40,249 bases of DNA. Origin: a virus. The notes under the pieces were generated by a model. That model had not been told where the DNA came from and searched no databases. It saw nothing but the letters and a program-made list of their open reading frames with translations. Positions 1 through 8,531 of this stretch are shown one piece after another; positions within the stretch are counted from its first letter, which is position 1; every line of letters starts with the position of its first letter. A program made the translations under genes and the position numbers. The DNA lies in the IMG/VR virus record IMGVR_UViG_3300012936_005227, positions 1-40,249 of that record; one strand, 5' to 3'.

Positions 1-1
1 A

Positions 2-145
2 GAGTTTTTCTCTGTTGCAGACCTTCCTGGCACAGGCGGCACTGACATATCCACGTTTGAAAAAGCAGAAGGTTACCTTGCTCACAAGTGGGGTTTGACA
101 AGTGGTTTACCTGTCAGTCACCCGTACAAGAGCAGTGCTCCGTAA
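2..145 (+). CDS. C-terminal end of a lectin-like (LamG/concanavalin-type) virion protein, partial
   Basis: Only the last 47 codons are in the window; the start lies upstream. The reading frame ends EKAEGYLAHKWGL...LPVSHPYK...SSAP then TAA. The pattern 'EGYLAxKWGLxxxLPxxHPYK' is a familiar ending of LamG/concanavalin-like laminin-G modules in marine phage structural proteins, which bind glycans. It is followed by a late promoter and two fibre genes, which fits a virion adhesin. The motif match is seen in the sequence; the virion role is inferred. Confidence 0.7.
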   Translation, partial: EFFSVADLPGTGGTDISTFEKAEGYLAHKWGLTSGLPVSHPYKSSAP

Positions 146-147
146 CC

Positions 148-154
148 ATAAATA
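148..154 (+). promoter_or_regulatory. T4-type late promoter (cATAAATA)
   Basis: Seven of eight bases of the T4 late consensus TATAAATA, ten bases before the ATG at 165. With the T4 geometry (start six bases after the motif) the leader would be about 5 nt. No Shine-Dalgarno sequence is visible. Confidence 0.65.
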
Positions 155-164
155 GAGTTTAAGT

Positions 165-1199
165 ATGGCACAGGTAACATTAAACGTAGGATCTAACGCA
201 AACGACGGCACGGGTGATACGCTGAGATCAGCCATGATCTCGATCAATTCCATGTTTACGGAGTTGTATGCGGCATCTCCAGTAACCTCACAGATCACAA
301 TAGACGGCAACGAAATTATAGCCAACCAATCCAACGCCAATTTAAAACTTTCTGCATCAGGCACAGGTGCTGTGGAATTGGAAGGCATACAAATCAGGGA
401 CAACCATATCGAGGGCACAAGGTCCAACGAAGATATAGTAATTTCTGCAAGTGGCACAGGTGACATCATACTCGGAGCAGTGAGAATTCACGGAACAACA
501 ATTAGTGCTGATGACAGTTCTTCCATAAAGATAGCAGAAACCTTGAATGTGAACACAATACAATCAGATGACAGCAGTGCTGTTCATATAAATGATAGCC
601 TTAACATAAGTGGCGGACTATTGATTGCTGGTGGCGATACCACAACACAAAACCTGGCAGTAAAAGGAACTTTTTCAACTAATACAATAAGTTCGGATGA
701 CTCTTCACAGATACTCGTAGATGACGGAGTAAGGATTTCCGGAACACTCGATGCACCTATTTTACAGGTTAACGAAATAAGCAGTGAAGATAGTTCAGCA
801 ATACAAATAAATGATAATGTTAATATTTCTGGAACTTTGCAGGCAACTAGTATTGAGGGTATCACAGTTCTGTCGCATGGTGATCAGAGCGATGGCACAG
901 CAACAACATCAAGTTCAACGGTGACCAACCTTGACACTTTTGCCGCAGGATCATTTAGATCAGCGAGATATGACATATCTGAATCAGACACAACCAATAG
1001 TAGATTTTCTATGCACAGCGTGGTTGTGACGCACAACGGATCGGCGGCGTTCATAAATCAAACCACGGTCAGTTCGAGCGATGCAATAACATCCACATTT
1101 TCGGCAGACATTGACAGTGGTAACGTACGGTTAAGGGTAACGCCGGTATCCAGTGATAGTACGGTCTTCAAATTCATCAAGACAATCATCAACGTATAA
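165..1199 (+). CDS. Repeat-containing virion fibre protein, short paralogue
   Basis: 344 residues. The N-terminus has the marine T4-like fibre signature NVGSNANDGTGDTLRSA followed by an IN..F.ELY helix, probably the virion anchor. The middle (about residues 60-240) is a beta-rich stalk built from a degenerate unit of the form 'I-S-x-x-D-S-S-x-I-x-I-N-(D/E)-x-(L/V)-N-(V/I)-S-G-x-L', seen about four times. The last 100 residues form a different globular tip rich in Ser/Thr/Asp, ending FKFIKTIINV. The gene is paralogous to the next one in its N-terminus and stalk but not in its tip. Fibre assignment is from family resemblance; the receptor is unknown. Confidence 0.75.
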   Translation: MAQVTLNVGSNANDGTGDTLRSAMISINSMFTELYAASPVTSQITIDGNEIIANQSNANLKLSASGTGAVELEGIQIRDNHIEGTRSNEDIVISASGTGDIILGAVRIHGTTISADDSSSIKIAETLNVNTIQSDDSSAVHINDSLNISGGLLIAGGDTTTQNLAVKGTFSTNTISSDDSSQILVDDGVRISGTLDAPILQVNEISSEDSSAIQINDNVNISGTLQATSIEGITVLSHGDQSDGTATTSSSTVTNLDTFAAGSFRSARYDISESDTTNSRFSMHSVVVTHNGSAAFINQTTVSSSDAITSTFSADIDSGNVRLRVTPVSSDSTVFKFIKTIINV

Positions 1200-1226
1200 T
1201 TTTACATTAGGTTTGTAAAATCTACG

Positions 1227-1233
1227 ATAAATA
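1227..1233 (+). promoter_or_regulatory. T4-type late promoter (gATAAATA)
   Basis: Late-promoter match 27 bases before the ATG at 1261, long enough for a real leader (about 22 nt), which contains a purine-rich caagga stretch. Confidence 0.6.
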
Positions 1234-1260
1234 ATCTTATAAACAAGGATTATATAAAGT

Positions 1261-3318
1261 ATGGCACAACAAACTATTAACATTGGATCAAGTGCAAACG
1301 ACGGCACAGGTGATCCGTTACGAACAGCATTTGACAAGATAAATGACAATTTCAACGATTTATACGGTGCATCACCGTTTGGTCAACAGATTACCATTTC
1401 AGGAAATGAAATCAGTTCAAACACTACAAACGCAAATTTAAAACTGACTGCAAATGGCACTGGCGCCATTGAAATGGAAGGCATACAGTTCAGAGACAAT
1501 CATATCGAGGGCATAAGATCAAACGAGGACCTACACATTGATGCCGCTGGAACAGGAGTAATCACTCTTACAAATTTAAAATTAACAACAGGTGCCACTG
1601 TAACGACCATACTTGATGAAGACAACATGGGCACTAATTCTGCCACTGCATTGGCAACGCAACAATCAATAAAGGCGTACGTAGACTCACAAGTTACAGC
1701 ACAAGACCTTGATTTCCAAGCAGATTCAGGTGGCGCCCTTGCAATTGATTTAGATTCTGAGTCATTAACATTTACTGGTGGCACTGGTATTGATACATCT
1801 GGTTCTGGTAATGCAGTAACTTTTGCTATAGACAGCACTGTGGCCACACTAGCAGGTTCCCAGACGTTCACAAACAAAGTTCTTACCAACCCAACAGTCA
1901 ATGCGGCGTCCATGACAGGGACTATCACGATCGACAACTTAACATTCAATGACAACATAATCGCATCCAGTTCAAATGCGGACATCAACATAACGCCTGG
2001 AGGCACAGGAAGTGTGGTTGCTTCTGGATTGTCAATCAAGGGCACTACAATCAGTGCACCTGACTCATCTACTGTTAACATCAACGAAGGCTTAAATGTT
2101 GATGGATCGGTGACTGTGCAGGGTACAACAAACACAGCAGATATCACAACAACAGGAAACACAACAGTGAGTGGAAACTCGACTGTGGCGGGCACGTTGA
2201 CTGTGCAAGGTTCAATCAATGCTGACAACATAATATCTAGTTCTAACGGAGACATAACAATCGATCCTGCAGGAACTGGGGAGATCAATTTGACGGGACC
2301 TGTAACACACACAGGAACGCAGACTACAACAGGGCAGTTGAATGTTGACAATTTGAGATTAGACGGAAACGTATTATCGGCAACTTCTGGTGGTATTACA
2401 CTAACACCAGCGAATAGCCAGAACGTGGCAATCGGTGGAACCAACACCAAACTTACCGCGGCAGAGGCTAATTTCACTTTGATGGAGGCCACAACTTTAA
2501 GGGCAGATACAATACAAAATGATACGTCCGATGGCGACATATCTATATCGACTCAGGGTACTGGAAACATCAATGTAAACAGCCTCAAAATTCTTAACCT
2601 GGCAGATCCAACTGGGGCACAGGATGCCGCGACCAAGGCATACGTTGACACTCAAGTAGGAGGTGCGGCGAATGGTGACCTAACATTTATTGGTTCAACA
2701 ATTTCAGCACCATCTAATGCAAACTTAACTCTTAACGCGGGTGGTACAGGAAGCGTTGACATAGATGCGATACAGATCAAAGGCACATCAATATCTTCAA
2801 CTGATTCAACACAGATCAACATCAATGAAAATGTAGAAGTAGACGGCACATTGTCAGTCACTGGTGAGATTGCCAAAACAGGTGACTTGATAGTCAATGT
2901 ATCTGGCAGTTTGATTTTAGACGCTGATTCTGGTACTGTATTCGTAAGGGACGGTGCCGCAGGAAACTATGGACAATTTATAAGAAACAATGCTAATGAT
3001 TTAACAATAGCATCAGGCAGTACACAGGCAGTTATCTTCACAGGTGCCAATGCGGCATTCCAAGGTAATTTGTCCGTAACAGGTTCAACTACTTTGGATG
3101 GTGTCACAATCACAGATAACACAATCACTGCAAATGCCTCCAATTCAGATTTACAAATAGGCACTGCTGGAACTGGTGTGATTGATCTATTGACTGGCAC
3201 ACAAGCAACTGTAGGATCAGCGGGTGGTGCCTCAGCATTACCGGGACAACCAACAGGGTACATCAAGATCAAAATTGGTGGAACTTTAAGAGTTATTCCG
3301 TTCTACGACGCATCGTAA
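1261..3318 (+). CDS. Repeat-containing virion fibre protein, long paralogue
   Basis: 685 residues. The N-terminus (IGSSANDGTGDPLRTAF, then KINDNFNDLYGASPFG) matches the preceding gene almost residue for residue. The stalk is longer and carries repeated blocks of two kinds: 'SNADI.I...GTGSV' strand pairs and the 'IKGTxISxxDSxxxNINExxxVDGxxxVxG' unit that the neighbour also has (near residues 260-290 and 505-535). The C-terminus (ALPGQPTGYIKIKIGG, ending PFYDAS) is a different tip from that of the short paralogue. It is late-transcribed with a purine-rich leader. A tail or head fibre is the best reading; the exact attachment site is not determinable. Confidence 0.75.
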   Translation: MAQQTINIGSSANDGTGDPLRTAFDKINDNFNDLYGASPFGQQITISGNEISSNTTNANLKLTANGTGAIEMEGIQFRDNHIEGIRSNEDLHIDAAGTGVITLTNLKLTTGATVTTILDEDNMGTNSATALATQQSIKAYVDSQVTAQDLDFQADSGGALAIDLDSESLTFTGGTGIDTSGSGNAVTFAIDSTVATLAGSQTFTNKVLTNPTVNAASMTGTITIDNLTFNDNIIASSSNADINITPGGTGSVVASGLSIKGTTISAPDSSTVNINEGLNVDGSVTVQGTTNTADITTTGNTTVSGNSTVAGTLTVQGSINADNIISSSNGDITIDPAGTGEINLTGPVTHTGTQTTTGQLNVDNLRLDGNVLSATSGGITLTPANSQNVAIGGTNTKLTAAEANFTLMEATTLRADTIQNDTSDGDISISTQGTGNINVNSLKILNLADPTGAQDAATKAYVDTQVGGAANGDLTFIGSTISAPSNANLTLNAGGTGSVDIDAIQIKGTSISSTDSTQININENVEVDGTLSVTGEIAKTGDLIVNVSGSLILDADSGTVFVRDGAAGNYGQFIRNNANDLTIASGSTQAVIFTGANAAFQGNLSVTGSTTLDGVTITDNTITANASNSDLQIGTAGTGVIDLLTGTQATVGSAGGASALPGQPTGYIKIKIGGTLRVIPFYDAS

Positions 3319-3349
3319 TAGACACGGTATATAATCCTTAACAAGGAAA

Positions 3350-3505
3350 ATGAGAAAACGCTATAACGACCGTAAGCATAAATCTACCCATTCCGAGATA
3401 AAACGCTTGGAGGAGGCCATACGGCGAGAGTCTGACAAGATCGAAAGAGAAAGGCTTAGACAACACAGAGAACACTGGATTAGGGTACAGAACAATAGCC
3501 AGTAA
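3350..3505 (+). CDS. Small basic hypothetical protein (51 aa)
   Basis: ATG preceded at good distance by acaagga. The product starts MRKRYNDRKHKSTHSEIKRL and is an Arg/Lys/Glu-rich, probably single amphipathic helix ending RVQNNSQ. It fills the gap between the long fibre and the Ig-repeat gene. A TATAAT hexamer lies just upstream (3330-3335) but with no convincing -35 box. The family is not recognised. Reading frame, ribosome-binding site and gap position support a real gene. Confidence 0.55.
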   Translation: MRKRYNDRKHKSTHSEIKRLEEAIRRESDKIERERLRQHREHWIRVQNNSQ

Positions 3506-3510
3506 TACCT

Positions 3511-3518
3511 AATAAATA
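3511..3518 (+). promoter_or_regulatory. T4-type late promoter (AATAAATA)
   Basis: Seven of eight consensus bases, 20 nt before the ATG at 3539; the leader contains a clear Shine-Dalgarno aaggag at 3526-3531. Confidence 0.7.
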
Positions 3519-3538
3519 CCATTGTAAGGAGTATATTA

Positions 3539-6058
3539 ATGGCAACACCAGTGTGGACTACCACAGCAGGTAAACTAGCATCTATTGACGAAGGCGTCGG
3601 TTTTTCACTTCAGTTAGAAGCGAACGACCCTGTGCCAATGGGTGATTCTACAGCCGTTGTGTACTCCGTTATAGCAGGGAGCCTCCCACCTGGAATGCAG
3701 GTTACATCAGACGGGCTCTTGTCAGGTACTCCGGCTGAGGTTGCCAAAAGAACTCTTTACACCTTTGTCGTGCGAGCCACGGCCGGTACCTCTATAACTG
3801 ATAGAACATTTTCACTAGATGTCAATGGCTCAGATGCACCAACTTTTACAACAGCATCGGGTACGCTTCAAATGGACGACTCCACACGTGTTGGACTTTT
3901 TTGGATACTAGATGGTTCACAAATTAGAATACAGATTGAAGCAACAGACAGTGACACAAGAGCAGGACAATCATTAGTGTATGAGATTGCATCAGGTTCA
4001 CTACCCCCTGGAGTAACAATGTCGAAAACTGGTTTGATATCAGGAATCGTGCAATTAACCGAAGCAGAGAAATCTGTTCCACGAGGTGGTTACGATGGAG
4101 TGAATGACAAATATGATGATGTCGTATACGATAGGACTATCACCACAAAGAGTGTCAGTAAAAATTATGATTTCATTGTTAGAGTAAGCGACGGTACCAG
4201 CGTCATCGAACAAAATAATTCTATTTTTGTGTACTCTGCAGACTATTGGAGAATAGACAACACAGAAATTACAATAGACATGACGACTATTTCTGGCTTT
4301 CCTCTCACAATTGATTATAGTGCCAATAGAAGACCAATATTTTCTACACCTAGCGATCTTGGTACATTCAGGCACGACAACAATGTTGTTATTAAAATAG
4401 ATGTAGAAGATTTTGACCCACTACAGGATGATTTAGAATATAGCATACAATCGGGATCACTGCCTCCGGGTCTACAAATAAACATTAACTCTGGTGAGAT
4501 ATACGGAACACTCGCAAGGCAATCTGCTATTGAAGTAAATTACAATTTCACTGTGAGGGCAAACAGAGTAGTATCCACAGGTGTAAACGTTTTCACAGAT
4601 CAAGCGTTTACTATGAAGGTAATCGGAGAAATAGATATTGGGATTGCATTCACTACGTCAGAAACAATTGGTACTTTGAAATCAGATATCCCAAGTATAC
4701 TTTCAATAGAAGCGGTGGCCGAAGATACAAACAGAGTATTAAGTTATTCCGTGACCTCAGGATCATTGCCAACAGGAATCACACTTTCAGAACAAGGAAA
4801 CCTAATTGGAACTATTGACCCCAGTGACTTTACAGATTCTACGCGGTCATTTACGTTTACGGTCACAGTTAGCGATCAATACCAGTCTGCGGCAACATCA
4901 AAAGAATTCACTTTAAACGTTGATATTCCATTTACACAGATAGAGTATGGCAACATGAATGGACATGCGACGTCTTTCATAGATCAAAATATATTTTATA
5001 AAATAGCACAGGATCCAAACATAAATTCTGTTGATTACATATATAGACCAGAGGACACAAATTTTGGAATGAAACTTAAACCTGATATGCTGATGATAGC
5101 AGGTCTTGAAAGACAATCGCTGACAACAATGCAACAGCAAATGGAACAAAATCATTCTCCAAAAACTTTGTATTTCGGTGATTTGAAAACAGCGGTTGCA
5201 AAAGAAGGATCCACAATAAAATACGAAGTAGTTTATATTGATATTAAAGACAATCTAGTAAACAATGACGGAGAAGCAGTAAGCAGTTCAATAAAACTAC
5301 GAGATGTGGTTGCCAAACCAATACTTGGACCTAGAGCATCAAGTATGAATGCCACTGCCGACTATGTTGACTACGAAGTAACGACAGATGGTGGTTTATC
5401 ATTTAGCACTTCGGGATCGAAAGTTAGATATGCTAACCAATTAAGTGCAGATTTGGGATTCATCGAAACAGTTTTCCCTAATGCTGTTGCTAATATGCGG
5501 TCAAGAATGAAAAGTTTAGGACACAAAGAATGGGATCACTTACCTTTATGGATGAAAACAACACAATCTGGAGATCTTGCACCACTAGGTTATGTATTAG
5601 CAGTGCCAATATGTTATTGTAAACCAGGGACATCGGCACTAATCAAGAAAAGAATTCAAGACAAAGCCATAGAGTTCAAAAATATAGCATTTACAATTGA
5701 CAGATATCTAGTAAGCAAAAGCAAAGTTGGCACAGAAACATTTGTGGGTGACGGTGTGACAACTAGTTTTGAAGTCAGTGAATTAATACACGAAGAGGAC
5801 ATCTTAGTTAAGGAAGGAAGCGACATCGTATTTGTTGGTCAAGGAGTAACCGCTGATAATAATATTAAGCCAACATATCTAACAGCAGATGGCATACTAC
5901 GATCCGCTGATCATGAATTTGGAATAACACTATCTCACAACACTACTACCAAAAAGACAACAATTACTTTTACCAAAGAAGTACCACAAGCAGGTACAAT
6001 AATAAAGGTGGAACGAAGCAACGATAAATATCTTAAATTTAGAGATAAAGGAATTTAA
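3539..6058 (+). CDS. Large virion protein with Ig-like (He_PIG) repeats
   Basis: 839 residues. Four copies of the putative-Ig/cadherin-like signature 'YxxxxGSLPxGxxxxxxGxxxGT' are visible, with GSLP at about residues 47, 153, 306 and 408, each followed by a Phe/Thr/Val-rich strand region (TFVVRA, DFIVRVSDG, NFTVRAN, TFTVTVSD). Residues about 470-720 form a non-repetitive region. From about 730 a beta domain begins with FVGDGVTTSFEV, a motif common near the ends of phage fibre proteins. Late promoter and strong ribosome-binding site. Such repeats typically form adhesive rods on virions; the binding partner is unknown. Confidence 0.75.
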   Translation: MATPVWTTTAGKLASIDEGVGFSLQLEANDPVPMGDSTAVVYSVIAGSLPPGMQVTSDGLLSGTPAEVAKRTLYTFVVRATAGTSITDRTFSLDVNGSDAPTFTTASGTLQMDDSTRVGLFWILDGSQIRIQIEATDSDTRAGQSLVYEIASGSLPPGVTMSKTGLISGIVQLTEAEKSVPRGGYDGVNDKYDDVVYDRTITTKSVSKNYDFIVRVSDGTSVIEQNNSIFVYSADYWRIDNTEITIDMTTISGFPLTIDYSANRRPIFSTPSDLGTFRHDNNVVIKIDVEDFDPLQDDLEYSIQSGSLPPGLQININSGEIYGTLARQSAIEVNYNFTVRANRVVSTGVNVFTDQAFTMKVIGEIDIGIAFTTSETIGTLKSDIPSILSIEAVAEDTNRVLSYSVTSGSLPTGITLSEQGNLIGTIDPSDFTDSTRSFTFTVTVSDQYQSAATSKEFTLNVDIPFTQIEYGNMNGHATSFIDQNIFYKIAQDPNINSVDYIYRPEDTNFGMKLKPDMLMIAGLERQSLTTMQQQMEQNHSPKTLYFGDLKTAVAKEGSTIKYEVVYIDIKDNLVNNDGEAVSSSIKLRDVVAKPILGPRASSMNATADYVDYEVTTDGGLSFSTSGSKVRYANQLSADLGFIETVFPNAVANMRSRMKSLGHKEWDHLPLWMKTTQSGDLAPLGYVLAVPICYCKPGTSALIKKRIQDKAIEFKNIAFTIDRYLVSKSKVGTETFVGDGVTTSFEVSELIHEEDILVKEGSDIVFVGQGVTADNNIKPTYLTADGILRSADHEFGITLSHNTTTKKTTITFTKEVPQAGTIIKVERSNDKYLKFRDKGI

Positions 6059-6061
6059 TAA

Positions 6062-6628
6062 ATGGCAAGTAATATAGTACCAGGAAATGTAGATGGCACG
6101 TACCCAAAAGCAGGGCAGGATAATAGTTCTCAAGGGTTTAGAGACAATTTTAGTGCAATTAAAAACAACTTCACAGAAGCAAAAACTGAGATAGAAGATC
6201 TACAAAGCAACAAGGCAAGTACAAATGCAAATGTTAACTTTTCCGACTATGTTGTTTCTAAGGCAGTCTTTAAAGACACAGCCGAAACAGTATATCCACA
6301 TGGCACGGTCTCTGGTGGAAGTGTAACGCTTAATCACGAAAACGGTCATTATCAAACTTTAACAATTACTGCCGACACTACATTTTCATTCTTGAATTTC
6401 CCTACCACAGGAACACTAGGAAGAATGATTTTAGATATAACTGTGGCACCCACATCCACTGGCATATTAACTTTTCCGAGTGCAGTGATTAAAGCAGACA
6501 ATGTACACGGAAGTGATGGAACATCTGATCAAGTTACAACTGGACTTGGTAGATTTCTTTTTGAATTTATGTCTCCAGATGGTGGCACGACAGTATTGAT
6601 GCATCAACTAGGAAAACAATACGCATAA
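6062..6628 (+). CDS. Short fibre-like virion protein
   Basis: 188 residues, starting 3 nt after the Ig-repeat gene. The N-terminus contains GQDNSSQGFRDNFSAIKNNF, a variant of the fibre anchor motif (NDGTGDxLRxAFxKINxNF) used by the genes at 165 and 1261, followed by a short coiled-coil-like stretch (TEIEDLQSNKAS). The rest is a compact Thr/Gly-rich beta domain. Placed with the fibre cluster as a likely minor structural protein. Whether it is tail or neck attached cannot be told. Confidence 0.65.
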   Translation: MASNIVPGNVDGTYPKAGQDNSSQGFRDNFSAIKNNFTEAKTEIEDLQSNKASTNANVNFSDYVVSKAVFKDTAETVYPHGTVSGGSVTLNHENGHYQTLTITADTTFSFLNFPTTGTLGRMILDITVAPTSTGILTFPSAVIKADNVHGSDGTSDQVTTGLGRFLFEFMSPDGGTTVLMHQLGKQYA

Positions 6629-6643
6629 TAACAAAGGAGTATA

Positions 6644-6895
6644 ATGTACTTCCATCCATTACAAGAAGAAATAGGAAACATGTCCGAAGAGGACATCTCG
6701 AAACGTATTAAAGAGTTGACTAGAAAAGTGGCCATCGCAAGGCGGGGTCGTAATCCTGATATGTTGGCAAACCTGCAACTGGCCTTGAACACATACAGAG
6801 ATGCAATAAGGCAAAGAAGAATCGAAGAGTGGCACAAGAACAATAAGAAATTGCGAAACGAGCCAGACCTTGGTGACTTGGTCAACATCGACTAG
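6644..6895 (+). CDS. Conserved T4-like marine phage protein of unknown function (83 aa)
   Basis: Preceded by a near-perfect Shine-Dalgarno (aaaggag). Highly charged and largely helical: MYFHPLQEEIGNMSEEDI then a Lys/Arg/Glu-rich helix, ending DLGDLVNID. I recognise the pattern from conserved small proteins of marine T4-like phages but no function is attached to it. Late structural neighbours suggest virion assembly, which is only an inference. Confidence 0.6.
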   Translation: MYFHPLQEEIGNMSEEDISKRIKELTRKVAIARRGRNPDMLANLQLALNTYRDAIRQRRIEEWHKNNKKLRNEPDLGDLVNID

Positions 6896-6901
6896 TAAAT
6901 A
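6894..6901 (+). promoter_or_regulatory. Possible weak late promoter (AGTAAATA)
   Basis: Six of eight consensus bases, overlapping the stop codon of the gene before and six bases before the ATG at 6908. Predicted transcript is almost leaderless. Confidence 0.4.
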
Positions 6902-6907
6902 GTTTCG

Positions 6908-7543
6908 ATGTCAAACACATTTACCTGGAAGACAAAATTCAAATCTATTATTATCGTTGACGGTGAATTATTTTCTAACGAATATAAGGTAAACATATCA
7001 CTTACTCCGCACACTGCAAACCTAAAAGAACAAACAGAATATTTCGAAAGACTTAAAAGTCTTTTTGAACAAGTGTTTGCAAATACAATTACCACTTGGA
7101 GAGACGAGCCATTATATACATTACTACAGACTAGTGCATCAAATAGGTTTATTGAATTACCAAAACCGCCTTATGACCAAATCATGGCCGCTGTTTGTTT
7201 TTGTAAGGCCAACAGCATCTTAGATAGCAAGATAGTGATTAACAACATTGAATTATCATCCTGGCAGGGAGACGGTATTACCTACAAGGTTGACAAAGAC
7301 AGCAAAGAACTTATACTATTAGATAGGCCCGATTGGTTTTCAGAGAAATTTAGCAAGTTTGACCCATGGTGGCTACGGGCAGACACGGCAACTTATGACA
7401 GAGAACTTGATAAAGGCATCTACACAGGACACTTCAGTTGGAACAATCAGGAAATTCCAGTTGACAAACAGCACGAGTACCATGCTAAAATATTTGAGTT
7501 TCAACCAAAGGTTTTAGATGGCGGAAAAAACAAAGATAAATGA
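6908..7543 (+). CDS. Conserved hypothetical phage protein (211 aa)
   Basis: 211 residues without signal peptide or membrane segment. Features: an N-terminal beta-rich part (TFTWKTKFKSIIIVDGEL), a central segment with PPYDQIMAAVCFCKANSIL, and Trp-rich stretches (FDPWWLRADTATYDREL, GHFSWNNQEIP). I do not recognise a named family. Its last 26 bases overlap the next gene (Pol III alpha-like fragment), so the two are probably translationally coupled. Confidence 0.55.
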   Translation: MSNTFTWKTKFKSIIIVDGELFSNEYKVNISLTPHTANLKEQTEYFERLKSLFEQVFANTITTWRDEPLYTLLQTSASNRFIELPKPPYDQIMAAVCFCKANSILDSKIVINNIELSSWQGDGITYKVDKDSKELILLDRPDWFSEKFSKFDPWWLRADTATYDRELDKGIYTGHFSWNNQEIPVDKQHEYHAKIFEFQPKVLDGGKNKDK

Positions 7544-8039
7544 TCACGGCGATGTAATATTCTCGGAAGAGGACGCCATTGATTTGATTTATAAAAATCC
7601 AGAGTTTGATATTTCGAAACTATATTTTCACGACATAGAAAAATACTCTGATAGTCTCAAACAACTAGGTCTAGACCTACCTGTTATACAAACAGCACCA
7701 AAACGCATCAAACCAACAGAGTTTGACAAAGTCAATTGTGAGAAATGGCACATGCCTGACAAGTATTACCAAATAAATGTTCTACAGTGGTTGCTAGATA
7801 GGTGTCAAAACGATGAAGAAAAGATGAGAGTGCAAATGGAATACGACCTGTTTGAGAAAAAGGACTTTAGACGTGTATTACAATTTTTAATATACTTCAT
7901 AGACACACTCAGAGCGAACAACATAGTATGGGGTGTGGGTAGAGGATCGAGTGTGGCAAGTTTTTGCTTGTTTCTTATAGGTGTACACAAGATCAATCCA
8001 TTGTTGTACAATTTAGATATCACCGAGTTTTTGAGATGA
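7518..8039 (+). CDS. Stand-alone fragment related to the DNA polymerase III alpha (PolC/DnaE) palm
   Basis: 173 residues. Residues 138-173 (WGVGRGSSVASFCLFLIG, then INPLLYNLDITEFLR) match the conserved palm segment of bacterial DNA polymerase III alpha, 'GxGRGSxxxSLVxYxLGIxxxxPLxYxLxFxRFLN'. The Gly-Ser of that motif contacts the incoming nucleotide. The protein stops exactly where the family continues into the PDxDxDF motif bearing two catalytic aspartates, so it cannot polymerise DNA by itself. It overlaps the gene before by 26 nt. It could be a nucleotide-binding or polymerase-modulating protein, or a domesticated remnant. Confidence 0.6.
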   Translation: MAEKTKINDHGDVIFSEEDAIDLIYKNPEFDISKLYFHDIEKYSDSLKQLGLDLPVIQTAPKRIKPTEFDKVNCEKWHMPDKYYQINVLQWLLDRCQNDEEKMRVQMEYDLFEKKDFRRVLQFLIYFIDTLRANNIVWGVGRGSSVASFCLFLIGVHKINPLLYNLDITEFLR

Positions 8040-8067
8040 TAAGTAATAGTAATAGGAGCATATTATT

Positions 8068-8511
8068 ATGGTAGCAAGAGCACCGAGAAAAAGAATGTAT
8101 AGAACCATGCAAGGACGTATGGTCGATATAGAAAAACTCAGATCGGCCAACGAGTCTGTACAGGCAGTTGGAAACATGAATGTTAACGCAAGAGGTGATG
8201 TATTGGGAGCAGGCGGAAAAGTGATCACTCCAAAAGAGACTGTGATTAGGAAGTATTATGAACAGCCAAAAGGAATGGTAAGTGATACTCCCTTAAAAAG
8301 CAAACCTATGCCGGCACCTAAAGTTGAAGCCAAACCACAGGTGCAGAAGATGACTCCTGTAGCGGCGAAGCCGGTGGAAGTCAAACCAGCACCGAAAAAA
8401 GAACCATCTAAGCCGGTAGAAACGGCCAAACCAGTCGAGACTTTTAAACCTAAAACCGCAGATGTCACTGCCAAAAAAGGTATTGATGCGGCTCTTGACG
8501 GACTAGAATAA
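8068..8511 (+). CDS. Conserved phage protein with Pro/Lys/Ala-rich tail
   Basis: 147 residues, preceded by taggag. The N-terminal half is ordered and strongly patterned (GRMVDIEKLRSANESV, then GNMNVNARGDVLGAGGKV), a combination I associate with conserved but unnamed proteins in marine T4-like phages. Residues about 78-130 are a low-complexity Pro/Lys/Ala/Val linker, and the end (GIDAALDGLE) is a short acidic helix. Function unknown; the linker suggests a tether. The -35 box of the next promoter lies inside its 3' end. Confidence 0.6.
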   Translation: MVARAPRKRMYRTMQGRMVDIEKLRSANESVQAVGNMNVNARGDVLGAGGKVITPKETVIRKYYEQPKGMVSDTPLKSKPMPAPKVEAKPQVQKMTPVAAKPVEVKPAPKKEPSKPVETAKPVETFKPKTADVTAKKGIDAALDGLE

Positions 8512-8523
8512 ATCTTATATAAT
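8495..8523 (+). promoter_or_regulatory. Sigma70-like promoter for the co-chaperonin gene
   Basis: TTGACG at 8495-8500, 17-bp spacer, perfect TATAAT at 8518-8523. The ATG at 8532 begins 8 nt after the -10 box, so the expected transcript has about 2 nt of leader and no Shine-Dalgarno. Probably an early or middle promoter read by host holoenzyme. Confidence 0.7.
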
Positions 8524-8531
8524 ACTTCTAT

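Noticed and set aside
56-72. 17-base sequence tttgaaaaagcagaagg that recurs at 39298-39314
   Set aside because: Both copies encode FEKAEG in otherwise unrelated proteins; flanks differ, so a chance match or short convergent sequence is more likely than a functional repeat.
1500-2540. Long minus-strand open frame (346 codons) inside the long fibre gene
   Set aside because: Val/Pro/Ser-biased product with no motif; it is the antisense of a Thr/Ala/Gly-rich repeat gene, which rarely yields stops on the opposite strand.
3330-3335. TATAAT box before the 51-aa gene at 3350
   Set aside because: No acceptable -35 hexamer at 16-18 bp, and AT-rich DNA gives such boxes by chance; noted only in the gene entry.
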